Below are positions 35,616 to 47,929 of a DNA stretch of 64,000 nucleotides, in pieces (the first letter of the stretch is position 1; each line of letters starts with the position of its first letter). The stretch is from assembly GCA_030248225.1 (NCBI GenBank), contig JASANE010018601.1, positions 36,585-100,584 on the forward strand, written 5' to 3'. The DNA comes from Trileptium ribeirensis. Its lineage: Eukaryota; Nematoda; Enoplea; Enoplida; Thoracostomopsidae. The translations under genes were made by a program, and so were the position numbers. The notes under the pieces were generated by a model that saw only the letters and a program-made list of their open reading frames with translations, had not been told where the DNA came from and did no database searches.

Positions 35616-36981
35616 CCCTCCGACTACTGAGCTTTTCAATTACCCTTGGATTACTGAGGGGGGTCCAGTGGACCCCTTTCCATATTTTCAACTTTTATTG
35701 ACCATAGTTAAACGTAAGACAAAATAGTAGCAACGGAAACCAAGAAACACGTTGTGTTATCTCTACACTACTATTCTTCAGAAGGTTACTGTTCACTGTG
35801 TCCATGGAAACATTTCACTACCATTTGAAGCGAGGTCACCAAATTTCAAATTTTCTGACAACCTATGGATGTCTGCGGAACTATATTTTTTCGACAGTAA
35901 GAGTAAAAACAGCGATAAGCCAGCAACTGCTAGATAAACTATGCATTATATTCTCAACTTGGCCCGGCCGTTCTTCTTGCCCTCAATAGTGGTGCAGGGA
36001 AGGCTAAAACACCGTATGTTTCATCTACGTTTCATCTATTCTAAAAGGTTTTTGCAAGGATATACGCAGAGTTAATCACACAAAATAAGCTAAAGTTGAA
36101 CTATATATAAGGTTATATGCAGTGCCAAATAATGCTTTTCGCTAAAAACTCATCGATCTCTCATTTCAGGTGTAAAAACAAGACGAAAAGTTTCGACAGC
36201 AGTCAGATTATTTGGCACAACATTTGTAGACCCGGAGCGACACCGCAATACGTCGGCGGTTTTAGGTTTGCCACGGGTAGATGGCGGGCGGCGAGACCAT
36301 GTTCGGGCTTGTTCGGCTAACTCATCTGCACATTCAGTATACTCCTGCTCGACTTCATTGTCTGACCTATCCTCTGCTTGTGATGGAATGGGAGACAACT
36401 CGTCGGAGTCTGAATCATCGATTTGTAACTGATCGGGAGGGGCATCGTTGCCCGGGTCATCATCACTATCTCCGGGGTCGAATTAAGGGTCACTTTCTTC
36501 TAAAGCCAAAGCCACTGCCTGTTGCAGAGTATATTTATGCTCCATAGTAATAAAATTAGTGTTTCAATACCTTGAATTTTATAATACAACACAATATATG
36601 TAATTTACCTGAAATATTTACAGATAAACTTTACTGTGTAACAAAATTCAACCGTAAACAGTTGAATATGTTTAATTTATACGGCCTGTTTTTCTTGCGG
36701 GGTCCACTGGACCCCCCCTCAGTAATCTACGTGCGTCTTAATTTTCGATAAGTCCAAGAAAAAATTGACCAACGTCGATTACTGAGGGGGGGGCCAGTGG
36801 ACCCCCGGGCCCATTACTCGAGCCCCAATATTTCGTCCATAGCGATACTTTGCTCACAAATCTATCTAGCCATATGATGAATTCTCATAAAATTTCAGCC
36901 AGATTGAACCAATACTTTCAAAGTTATGGCCAAAGAACCTAACGGCGGGGTCCACTGGACCCCCACTCAGTAGTCGGAGGG
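35616..36981 (-). mobile_element. piggyBac-like element, internally deleted
   Basis: The 1,366-bp element starts CCCTCCGACTACTGAG and ends CTCAGTAGTCGGAGGG, perfect 16-bp inverted ends flanked by TTAA at 35612-35615 and 36982-36985, the hallmark target of piggyBac. Next to the ends are inverted copies of GGGGTCCAGTGGACCCC, itself palindromic, with ATTACTGAGG or CTCAGTAAT beside them; four such blocks occur. The length is little over half that of complete family members, so the interior is deleted. A transposase N-terminal remnant is on the minus strand inside. Confidence 0.92.
36150..36543 (-). pseudogene. piggyBac transposase N-terminal fragment
   Basis: From an ATG at 36543 the minus strand reads MEHKYTLQQAVALALEESDP, one in-frame TAA, then a strongly acidic segment rich in Asp/Ser (FDPGDSDDDPGND, DDSDSDELSPI) and later TAVETFRLVFTPEMRDR. 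The acidic N-terminus followed by an ETF-L-FTPEM block is the usual beginning of the piggyBac transposase. The catalytic DDD core and the C-terminal Cys-rich domain are not recognisable in the remaining 530 bp, consistent with an internal deletion. It is not functional. Confidence 0.75.
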
Positions 36982-36985
36982 TTAA

Positions 36986-38328
36986 GCGAATCTACGCATT
37001 TCAGCGACACGGTTCATCGTATGAATGTAGAATTGTTCTTACCGACTTGTAAATAATATTAATTTAAAGGCACAATGCTTGTAATGTAGTCGTTCGAATG
37101 AAGCTCAATAAACTCCTTGAGATTGCGCGACGCCCGAGGTCAGCATACTGAATAAAGTTTTTGCCGTTACAACGGTTACATACACTAAATATTAAGCTGC
37201 CGCGTATGATGTTAGTTGGAATAATATAAAAACGTAACGTGAAAAGCTGCAACCGAAAATAAATGCTGTAATGTAGCTAGCATATTAAGACACATCGGCT
37301 CAGAACGTACGTTGTTGTGGTATTCTGTTCGTGTTGATTTGTACTCGAGGTGTTAGCAACAACATACATTCTCGTATCGCACATAGTCCCTGGATGCAAC
37401 AGATGTCAAACGATTCCCAACAATCATCCTGTATCATTTAAATAAGATCACATAATCAAGCTATACCAGCATAGCTAGCTTTATTGGACCAGTATCAGAC
37501 CGCAAGGCTATAGGAACGCTATGTTTGTATAAATGTAAGCGCTTGAAAGGTAATCACTCAAATTTTCGATGTTCGTACAATGATAATTTGTACTCACTCA
37601 GCTACAAAGTATTTAGAACACAAATTGGATGATGTCTGACGTGCTGTAATTGTTGGATTTACAGGTGCAGCATCTACTGAGAACATCTAGAAAGACACAC
37701 AAAACTAAATTGTCAGTTTGTCAAGACACTGATACTTGTCTAGTAGAAGTACAATAGTTGAACCTGCGGCCACACTAGGAAATGAACGCAGTTTTGTCTA
37801 TGAAGTGGTTTCGCTTATCGCTGATTATATATAAAATTTATGGGATTATCATAACAATTCTGCATAATATAATATAATATAGTGGTTTAGCTTATTGGGC
37901 GTGCTGACGTGTCTTAAAGAACATACCAAAACTATACTATCCGATCATGATAAAACCGTAGTATGTTTCTGATTGCCTCCGCGTGAAAACCCTCTAATGA
38001 CTACTATGTCCTGCCAAACGGAAGTTAGTAAATCATTGTTAGTAGTATAGACCGGTAATATATCTGCAACGTTTTCCTACCTCTTGCTGTATCATTATAT
38101 TATAGCCGCAAAGATGTAAACTTAGTATTTATTGTGGCAAGTGCCAATTCCAAGTGTTTTCGAGTATATCTTTAAAAGTAGTAGTTTATTACGCTGTATT
38201 TAGAATTGAAAAAATTTATAATCTATGCTAGCGACGAATGTGTAATGATAATTGGGGCTTAATAGAACACGCGTTGTTAATGTGCTTATTTAACACATGA
38301 CACAAATTGCTGCGTTTATTTTTAATCT
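36986..38328. other. No gene recognised
   Basis: This is AT-rich sequence downstream of the minus-strand terminal exon. Nothing beyond short repeats is visible. The AATAAA for the 38329-38753 exon (TTTATT at 38315-38320) lies at its right edge. Confidence 0.35.
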
Positions 38329-38753
38329 TCAATCGTTTCCATCCATTGTTTTGCTCCATACATCACCAGTATTATTATTTCTACTATCGTCCACAAATAT
38401 CTTCGAGAACATGTTACATTTCATATGCTGGTAAACCTGTGACACCACAGTTTTGGTTACATTAACATAAGCAAACTCGAAGAAACTTCCAAAATCCAAG
38501 GCTGTAATGTTCGACCACTGTATTTCGTTGGCTAACGCGAATCGGTTCATAACGGTAGCGCCGAATATTTTGGCGAAACATGCACCAGTATTTAGGTAAT
38601 TTGTGACAATCTTTCGCGTATCCAGCAACGAAGATAGTAGTGAAACACTGACAGATTTAAATGAATTTATTGATGCACCGCTATATTCTGCGGATTCGTC
38701 AGAGCCATACACGGTATAGCTTTTAGTGCGAATGCCGATATCGTAATTTATCG
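38329..38753 (-). CDS. 3'-terminal exon of an unrecognised gene
   Basis: The minus strand has acceptor ATTATTTTCAG ending at 38754, then an uninterrupted frame of about 141 codons beginning INYDIGIRTKSYTVYGSDES and ending DVWSKTMDGND with TGA at 38329-38331. An AATAAA polyadenylation signal follows immediately (38315-38320 on plus). The peptide includes ALDFGSFFEFAYVNVTKTVV and has mixed hydrophobic/polar composition without a clear membrane span or named motif. The combination of acceptor, long open frame and close poly(A) signal makes a genuine terminal exon likely. I do not recognise the family, and the upstream exons were not found. Confidence 0.5.
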
Positions 38754-38999
38754 CTGAAAATAATTTAAATCAAGTGAATGTTGTCCGATTAAAATTTTTG
38801 CTGCGATAAATAACTCAAAAATATCTTGGGTGTGCTAGTTTGGAATAAAAGCTTTCCTTATGCGCGTTTCTCGAATATGGTATTCGACGACCTGCAGAAC
38901 TTTGTCTAATATCCATGAAAGTCAAAGATTGTGTATATCCAGAGCCATAAAACATGTGAAACAGTTATGTTTTCACAAAACACGTTCATATATTAATAA

Positions 39000-39175
39000 A
39001 CTAGGCACGGGCATCGACTAGTAAATTCCTACCTGGGTATCCTGATACTCGAGCCGACTAAACTACTCGCGCACCCGATTAGCTACCCTGGTCCCGGGTG
39101 CTGACACTAATTTCGGTAGTTTTGTAAGCCGCATGCTCTATGCAAATCTACGTCTCTGCGACGTTCAATTTAGAT
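39000..39175. repeat. Dispersed repeat with GGGTACCCCGGTAGC-like core, copy 2 (reverse)
   Basis: The reverse complement of this region parallels 9545-9690: GAACGTCGCAGAGACG, CGGCTTACAAAACTACCG, AATTAGTGTC and a GGGTAGC segment. Divergence is considerable. No ends are definable. Confidence 0.55.
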
Positions 39176-39391
39176 AGCAAAATCTGTAAATATTAAGACT
39201 TATAGATTGAGATGGCGTGAAGCTAAAAACTGGCTCCTGCAGCCTACCGTACATTATTGCGTGCTGACATAGGCTCACTCGGTGGCAATGGAAAATGGCG
39301 TGAAGAACCTCCAAATTGCAAATGTTTGGTCAGATTAAAATACATTGCGATATGAGCTGAAGAATTCAGAAGTAGAAAGGTTAAAGGTGTC

Positions 39392-39977
39392 ATAATGCAT
39401 GAGTAAACTTAACTTGCGCCCCTCACCATCCCCTTTTAACACTATGTACAAAACGCTGTTAGCGAACAAAAATTTCATTGCATTAACAAATTCCAAATTC
39501 CAAAATTTCTGTTCGTTAACTCAAAGCGACTGATTGTAAAACGATATAATTTCTGTTCGCTAACACAATGCCCCTATTTGCTATTTGGCCACAAATTCGT
39601 TTCACAACGCACAATGGGGCAACTAGCATTCCGCATTTTTCCGGTACGGTAACACATTTCGTTTTATTATTGATAATATGTGAAGTTCGCAAAATTAACA
39701 TGTGATGTGCTGGTTTTAAAATTTTTAACAGGGGAAATTTCGTGCGATAATAAAATAAAAATTTTCCAGCTCAAATACCAAACGGTCATTAATCTGTTAC
39801 TTAACGTTTTTGAGGTAATTGTTGATAGGGCACTTTTCTGTTACTTAACGTTTTAGACGCGTTGCCCAAAAACCCCAATTTTATGTTCTCTGTTATGTTG
39901 ACGGACGAACGGATCGCCAATCGCTAATGACGAAAGGGGATGGTAGGGGGCGCATCATAAGTTTACTCATGCATTAT
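39392..39977. mobile_element. MITE of about 586 bp with long terminal inverted repeats
   Basis: The left end ATAATGCATGAGTAAACTTA followed by CGCCCCTCACCATCCCCTTTT is mirrored on the right (AAAGGGGATGGTAGGGGGCG, then TAAGTTTACTCATGCATTAT). The inverted repeats are about 45 bp with few mismatches. The interior holds repeated TTCTGTTCGCTAAC and TCTGTTACTTAACGTTTT phrases and no transposase. The superfamily is not settled; AT/TA-type flanks are compatible with Tc1/mariner. Confidence 0.8.
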
Positions 39978-42900
39978 ATAAATGTACCGGTTATCGGCGA
40001 TTGGGTCTTTTTCACGAAAAAGATGCTCGATACCGGGACAAGATAGATGTGCTATATCTTCGCGCACAGAGTAAAAGAAGATTTATGCTTCAGAAAATCC
40101 TCAGCTAAATTTGATTGTCCAAGAAAAATAGAAAAACTACAGTCCATTTTCCAATCTCTCCGCTCGTGTAGTTACCACCGCTATGCTGATTCACTACTGA
40201 AAATAAGTTTGGATTTCAGTTGGGGTGACTAGATAATAAAAAGCCGTAAACGAAAACCTCAGCTAAGTCGTTATGCAATCCTGAATCGACATTTGTATGC
40301 TGAAAAACAAGCCGTAGCCCATCTGATTCCAGTTTTACACCGGAAACAACTCCGGCAACATACACAAACAACAATGGATTTAGCGATAAAAGGGTAAATA
40401 ATTTCAATTTTGATAACAAAACCTTTGTACGATGAGGAAAAATTCATGAGCGCGAGATCCGTTATAATGATAGCTACGATTACTATAGCAATCCATTATC
40501 ATATTGTTACCCTTAAACAAGCAAGCTTGAAAAGCGTTACTACGTTATTTGTCAGCAGGTTTAGGCAATCAGCTTCCTGTGTTGGTTGCCCGAGACCTAC
40601 ACACAATAAGTGCTTAGGAATATCTTAAGATTATATATAAGTACCACTGCTTTGATTAAATTTCGGGTCAGAATACTGAGAACACAACTATAGCATTTCA
40701 TCTATAGTTGTAAGAGCTAGATTAATCTGTACGCATTCTCGTACATGAATATTCTAGCTTGTGGCGGCATGACTTATAGCTGGAAAAATCAAATCGAGCC
40801 GTAATGTTAAGTTGCAATAACCAGACGCCCGGGACGCTTTTTACGTTTAGTATTTGTGGCTGCAATAAACAATGCGATTATTTTTTAGCATTTTTAAATT
40901 TCGAGACCTCTCGATACTAATCTTAGTACCGCATATTTTAAAGAAAATAATTCTTATAAAATTTTAGTACTGACCGTAAAAATATTATCCTTAACATTGC
41001 ACATTTTTGAATTTGGAAATTAATCCTTATTGATAGGATATAATCCCTTCACTATAAATGTGAAAATATAAGGGAAAATATTTCGAAAAATGAACTTACT
41101 ACTGAATATTCATAACCAATTCTTTGCTACTTCGGCCATTATTACTTCACGACTTTATATATACATATGCTTATATATACATATTATAATTTTGCTTATG
41201 ATAATAATGGAAATAATTTGTTAACTATATGGGCAAGGAAAAATTCTCGTCATATGAAGAAGATTTTTGTCACAGCCGTCATAGTGCGTCATCGTTTTCG
41301 AGTTTTCTTTGCTGTGTATAGTACATGTGTATTGTAACAGGTACGCGGTGTTATATAACCACTGACACCCAAACCTAGTACTGCAAGTTTACAAACATGT
41401 ACATGATTATTGATGGTATAGGTCAAGTTTTTAGTGTCGGACGTTGTCGTCGAATCACCCTGCAAAGTAGAGCACTCAATTACGCCTGACGTGAAAATTT
41501 CATCAAAACAAAATCCTATAAAATAGATTACGATCTTACACTATGGTGAATGTAATATTGATTATATGCAATTCAGTATATGGTACATATACTTGTCGTC
41601 GCATTGTATGTTATTTGTAAATTTACAAAGAAAACCAACTGGAATTTGCGATGAAAGTTAGGCGTGGCATTGCTAGTAATGATGTACTGCGTTCGAGAGC
41701 CTTTGGTAGAGTAGAGTTTTATTAATGTTCATTTTTTGCTAAATATTTATGAATATTTTTGAAAATTCACCATTTTAAACATATCACTATGAGGCTGTAA
41801 CTTTTAATTTAAGGGAATATTATTGTATTGCCGTTAAAAGCTAATACAGGCATGGGGTGCTATGCGTAAATGAGCAAATTGTATTGCGCTAAACCACGCA
41901 GTGCAATTTAGTTGTTCTTGGGACTTAGAACAAAGTTAGCCTGGAATATACGTCACATTGGCTTTCCGCAAACAATTAAAACATATGACAGTCTTCTATG
42001 TATGATACAGCAACTATTCGGCCAATCGCTAGTACTATTAGTGGAATGGTTATAGTTCTTTTTAAGCGAATGTGCCATGCTCGAAACCCGTTTTTATGAA
42101 GGTTATAATACAAAAAACTATATTTTTAATCTGTATCGTATACACTAAACACTGCTGTGATATATTTATCTTTTAAAGTCATTATAATTGCGCAAACTAT
42201 CAATACAATGTTAATTTTTCAGCAGCTGAGCTTGTTTCTTACGATAATAAGAAATAATTTCCTGAATATCTTATGTAGGAAAATCTTTTAAATATAAATA
42301 TGACTTCAGGTATTAAAGGTAACAATACATCAACCAAATGGATTGAATTTGTCGATTTTAAATCCAAACAGTACCATTAATAATACTGAAAATGCTTTTT
42401 TGAATCACAGCGATCACGCTATGGTTATTTTAAACACATTCTTTACTACTTATCAATCATGGAAATTATTAAATTTACTTTAAGCTAGAGAAGACGTTAG
42501 CGAGCTTTAAACATAACTGATGAAACGACAATACAATGCGTCAAGTTTGGCGCGGATTGAGTCAAAATTTGACTCAAATTAAGTTAAAGATACATTCAAG
42601 CTTCTGGATAAAAAGGACTGATTTAAAAGTAAAAGTTTGTCTCAACGTTTTTGTTGCGTATAAAGAATAGCGTGTGTTGAGGCTTACGAAAATAAATCTG
42701 TATATGCAACATTTTTGTCATTACATCATAGTTTGTGTATATCAAGTCTAAATACATATTTAATATTTTTTATTTTCGTCTGCGGGATCCATCCGTTGTC
42801 GCCCTTCAGAAATGGTCCGCGACCCACGCGAGAATTTTAAACTTATACGATAGAGGTGAGAAGTAAAGCCCATTGCCCAGCCGGCCCGGCCCGCGGGCCG

Positions 42901-43929
42901 CCCGGGCCTTGAAATCCAGGACCGTTCTCACATCTATTATATATTAATATTTATTCATTTGGTATTTCTTATTACAGTTGGTCCACTTTCAATTGTGGCT
43001 AAGATTTAATTATTATGAGACCAATTAAAAGCACGACTGTTTTTTGTTTGGATCAAAACTGCATTTTTTCATGACAACGTGGAGGAGATACATGTAGGCC
43101 AGAGTGTAAAAAAAGATGTCCTATTTTGTTATTCTTTTCGAGAACAGCAAACTACAACAGACAAATAGCACTACCAGAAACAATAGTTACTTATTTAACG
43201 TTACGCTGACACATTTGCTATCCTTAGCTTTAAGAAGAAACAGCTGTACTTTGGAACTAAGCCCCCTAAGAGCAGGGAAGAGAGTTTTTGACACGAGCTT
43301 TTTTCGCTTTTTCATTAATATTGTTATATAGTAACGAAACGGCTCTTGCCGAGCCTAGCGTCGTAATTTTACCAAACGGACCGGGCCTACCCCTTCACCA
43401 AACGGAACAAGTCGGGCCTTGATAACGGAGAGAAGGTTTATAGCACGTCTATTACACAAACACATTCTAGATTATTTGAATTCAGTTTAACATATATTTA
43501 GCTACTTGTACATGCCGTTTCCAATATTTTAAAAAGGTTTGACAAAAAGTGGTAATTTGCAGACATCTAGTGGGGAATACAATTTTCTCTTTAGGTTTGA
43601 TGTAAAAAGTATAGAAGTGTATTTTGCGGAGATAAAACATGAATTCGTTAGTTTCTTGTTGCCTACTTGCTCGGATTCGCACCTAAGTTCCAGAGCTTAA
43701 TTTTTTGTAGTTAGCTGCTACCTTTGTTGTCCCGTTCCTATCGTAATGTCCTTATTAGTAAAAAGTCTTGTGTCAAGCTTAAAATTCCCTAGGGTTCAAA
43801 ATAGGAATCTGCACTTCTTGTGTACTATGTGTGTATCAATATACCGCATACTTGTGTTTCCCTAATCTTGCTTCTGGGTTAACTATATTTCTTAACCCTG
43901 TAACTGCTACAGTTGTTCCACTACAATAA
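39978..43929. other. No gene recognised; one very GC-rich spot
   Basis: AT-rich sequence. At 42880-42912 there is a nearly uninterrupted G/C palindromic run (CCGGCCCGGCCCGCGGGCCG) followed by GGGCCTTGAAATCC. A similar GGGCCTTGATAACGG with an inverted GCC-rich flank occurs at 43325-43430, so this may be the pair of ends of a short non-autonomous element, but I could not match them. No coding region is supported. Confidence 0.35.
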
Positions 43930-44370
43930 ATTACGTTTTAATGTGCAGTACAAATTAAACTCGACGAACACTGCACGATTGTGTATTATTTTTCGCTTGC
44001 TTTGCGAGGAGCTTTAAAAATCCAAGCAATAGTTCCGATACTGCTCAATGGTTAGTAAAAGTGATTTTTGCATGAGCGTTCGGGGTTCGACACCTCTCGG
44101 CACCTATATATTGCTCATCGATGCTCGAAATGCAAATTAATTCAGAAAGTAAAGGGTTAATCAAAATTTAGTACGCCACATATTTAACCTTTTATCTCCA
44201 ACAGCCGTTCGACAGCAATTAATTACGTTTGAATGCGTAGTACAAATTCTCAATGGTTAGTAAACGTGACTTTCACCTGAGCGTTCGGGGTTTGACACCT
44301 CGGGACAACACATAATTGTTCATCGATCTCGACATGTTAATTAATTCAGGAAGTGAAAGGTTAAGTTAAG
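43920..44370 (+). repeat. Two direct copies of a tRNA-like (SINE-type) sequence
   Basis: Two units about 215 bp apart share ATTACGTTT-AATG, CTCAATGGTTAGTAAAAGTG, GAGCGTTCGGGGTTCGACACC and TCAGAAAGTAAAGGGTTAA. CTGCTCAATGGTTAG resembles a polymerase III A box and GGTTCGACACC a B box. In the first copy, GTTCCGA (44032-44038) could pair with TCGGCAC at 6 of 7 positions, as in an acceptor stem. No standard anticodon arm forms, so this is a decayed tRNA-derived SINE rather than a tRNA gene. Confidence 0.5.
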
Positions 44371-44689
44371 AAGAATATTTTCCGATAAGGAGGCGGAATA
44401 TAAATTTTAGAATATAAATATACAAGTCGAGTACCCCGGTACCTCGGTAACAGTGCCCATGCTTAGTATAAATCATATATATTTGTGCTAATATTAGTGC
44501 ACTTTAATATTAACTTGGTAAACAGCTTAGCGTTTTATAGCCTTGCTTATTAAATATAAAATTATATTTCCAACAGTTTTAAATTGACATCATGGGACAA
44601 TTTACAAAAAATATACCTATATTCTCGGGTAACTCTGAGGAGTCTCACCGTTTGGACTACAACATATTTTACAAATATATTTATGAAAT

Positions 44690-44810
44690 GCGAATGGACG
44701 AAAACGGAATGCATACTATGCCGTTCTCGACATCTTAAGCCTAAGCTAAGGCCCTTATATGACCGTTGTACCAACCCTAAGTCAGCGGATGCCCCCTTCC
44801 TTCGGTGCCA
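44690..44810. repeat. Foldback repeat centre, copy 2
   Basis: It shares ATGCCGTTCTCGACATCTTAAGCCTAAGC and CCCTAAGTCAGCGGATGCC phrases with 34760-34885 and 62990-63100. A third, reverse copy with GGCTTAGGCTTAG and GGACGGCATGGCATG is at 45330-45440. Confidence 0.6.
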
Positions 44811-45440
44811 TTTTCCGCACTATCCTGCTTTCGTAACCATATAGTGTGCGTCCCTAAAGATGACATGGGTCCTATGAAATAGCATATATACGTCATATAA
44901 AATCTCAGAGCTGAGAGACAAAGACTTACATATGTTTTTATACCTTTTACATTTAAATACCATGCAGTCCAATAAAAGTATATACAATTAATGACGATAA
45001 TGCCAGTAATTCAGCAAAAAGCAAATGTGACACCAGCAGCTCATGAACTCCAGATGAAATTGCAAGACTGTTAAGTTACGTTGTAGGCAACGTTACGTCT
45101 TACCTAGGGATAATACGTTAGTGACGCAGCATTAAATAAAGATAAACCATAAAATTGTGTAAAATCGCAAATTATGTTTTAATTTGATGGGATGAAATTA
45201 ATTATATAGCTTCTGTTATGAAGACCTACAGTATATAACATGAAATTATCGAAATTTCATACTAACCTCGGCCCAGGTAACCATAAGGGGCATTGCTCTA
45301 TGAACAACTTTGAGGGGAGGTTGGTGGGTGGCAACCTGACGACTTAGGCTTAGTGTATGTCTCATATTAGGACCCAAGCGTAGGGTAAAAGGCTTAGGCT
45401 TAGTATATCTTGGACGGCATGGCATGTATTACACTTAGGC

Positions 45441-47810
45441 GACTCATGGATACCTTACCCCTAGCCTATATGGTCCGAGCAACGATCGACAAATGTAGCC
45501 AGTTTCAGTTTTTCTATAACGTGCCTTTAAGTGCGCACCTTCAAGCATAATGTTGATAATTGCAGGCGGTTAATTCTATTCTTCTTATTTACAAATTTAT
45601 TTGCGGAATTTTAACACCTGTAATAAAGTTTTATGTTTCTAGATGATTAATTCGATATCTTTTGTGTAACATATCTACGTGCTTACATATATATTTCAAG
45701 CAGAGCTAGATGTTCAGGTGCAACTGCATGTTGAACTACTAACCTATGAGTCGAACAAAAATGGCAGATCCAAGAAACAGTATAAGAGCAAGTCGAAGTA
45801 ATATTCCCTTGTTCAGCTTGTCTAAAACATGAATAAAAATTTAAAAGTAGCATTTCAATAAACACTAATAATCATACTATAGCAATAATGTGTTTAAGCA
45901 TGAAAGTATTAACAACTTAGCAATTGTTGAAATGTATGGAGTGTTAAAAATCAGGTAACGTCGCGGTTTTTGGGAGTTGCAAAAAGCAAAATAAAAAATT
46001 CCGATTTTCTTAGCTGCATTCCCTTCACCTCATTGCCTTAAAACTAAACAATAAAACATCTTCACTAATTACAAAAAACTGTAAAACCTAACAAAAGTAC
46101 CTAACAAAACATTTTGCTACCCAAAATACGTAGTAATCGCATATTGTATTTATAGATTTCTTGATTTAACATATTTGCATTTCTTTATCATTTGCAATCG
46201 ATCTTATTTTAATCATTATAGAATGCCTAATCGGTTTTGCAATGTCTGATGCAGGAAACGTGGTGTTCTCAGCAACAGTTTTATATATAACTACCGTTTC
46301 ATCGCGTGCGTACAGTACAAAAAACTTCCTCTATCATCTTTCCTGCTGTAACAAATTTTAGCGTAAATTTTTTGGTTGACTGCGATACCAAAACGATAAG
46401 AAAACGTTACACAGATTTCTACCGCATCTAAAAGACATTCTAACTAATATATGGTTTTTCAACATTTTTTATATTCCCATCTACCGTAGGCAGTATTGCC
46501 ATGTATCATTCAATTAAAATCACATAGCTAGTGCAAATAAATCACGATGTAACTTTTAGTTGTCATAACTCAGCAACGACTGGTCGGATCAGTTTCAACG
46601 ATAGAACAAGGTGATTATCGTAATGTTTTATAGCGATCTCGGTGTAGATAATTGTTTATCTCCTCACCTTATGTCTACTATGATCCTATTTGGCCATTTT
46701 ACGTTATGTAAGCTTTATAACGCTGTTTGCAAACAAGAGTATGTGTGGAATAGATTAACTAAATTTACTGACATGGCTTTAATACAATGCTGCTTAAGTT
46801 ATCCGAGTATGTGATCATTCAGGTGACTGCAGGAGCTTCCTTTCGTCGACTAGAACTGTTGAATCGTCAATAAAGATTGAAATCTGTCTGTTTTCTACAT
46901 CAAAGAAAAGATACGTATATGTGCCAATAACTTGCCTGTCTTGGAAAAGTGGAAAAATGCAGCTTAAATTAAATCAACAGCTACAACCTATTTTGAAAAA
47001 AATAGGAAAAAGCGGAGTAAATTGAGACCATAGAAAAAGAAAAAAGGAACGTAAAATAAATACGTAGCTAGCCCTGGTTTGCAAAACGTAGGAAAAACGA
47101 GGTAAATCATGTCAATAGCTAGACCTGATTAAGAAAAAAATGAGAAAGGTATAAATTCCAAATAAATTACAAATTAGATCGGGTTTCATAAAAATAAATA
47201 AAAACAGTGTAAATTAAGGTCATAGCTACTACACCTGTATTGGAAATATTGAAAAGCGATTTTATTACAATAATGTCAAAATTATACGAACGTTGTCAGG
47301 CATCGACTCGAAGACAAATAATTTTCAACCTATTGATTACGTTGATTTAATTATGCGTAATTAACAGCAGGCGTGATTGATGACTTTATAATCTTATTTG
47401 CTAGGGCTTAACATATTACTGATTTTCGTTAATGAATAACAAACGAAGATGTCGTTTCAATTTGCGACTCGAGTCAGGTTCAGTATATATGCCAAAAAAT
47501 AAAAAGCTTACTTTTCCAAGCTGTGACTAAAGCTCAAACACTAGAGTTAAGCAATCGTTTTAATCCAATTATTACAACTTTGAGGCCATAATTTCATCGA
47601 CGTTAATTTAATTATTGATGGATATTTTGTGAAAGGCGCTAGAAATATCAAATAATACAATACAATAATTCACTGTTTGACAAGACATATGATATAATAA
47701 CATAAAAGAGCGAAATTTCAACAATACTGATTGGGATATATACAACGTAGTTTTGAAACCACTTTTAGACAGTTATAACATATCCCCGTACCGTAAAGCA
47801 AGAGCAAAGA
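45441..47810. other. No gene recognised
   Basis: This is AT-rich unique-looking sequence. At 46980-47220, loosely repeated phrases such as GAAAAATGAGGTAAAT and GGTCATAGCTAC recur with roughly 80-bp spacing, suggesting a decayed short tandem repeat. No conserved frame is seen. Confidence 0.35.
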
Positions 47811-47929
47811 GTGGGAAGGCAAACAGTTCCGCTTGTATCTGCTAGGAGTTCCTATGGTAATTTAGTATTGCTCCAGTTTGACAGAGGTCAAAACATATTT
47901 GAATGCTTTTGTGAAGTGGACCCAAATCA

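Noticed and set aside
40216..40419. A minus-strand frame (LFTLLSLNPLLFVYVAGVVSG) as a LINE RT fragment
   Set aside because: No ordered RT motifs were found on either side; the hydrophobic stretch alone is not evidence.
45330..45440. TTAGGCTTAG and CCTAAGCCTTAG phrases as interstitial nematode-type (TTAGGC) telomere repeats
   Set aside because: They are not in tandem TTAGGC arrays; they belong to the inverted phrases of the foldback-centre repeat seen at four loci.
46236..46270. CTGATGC...GGAAACG on the plus strand as a hammerhead
   Set aside because: The invariant A of CUGAUGA is missing and there is no room for stem II.
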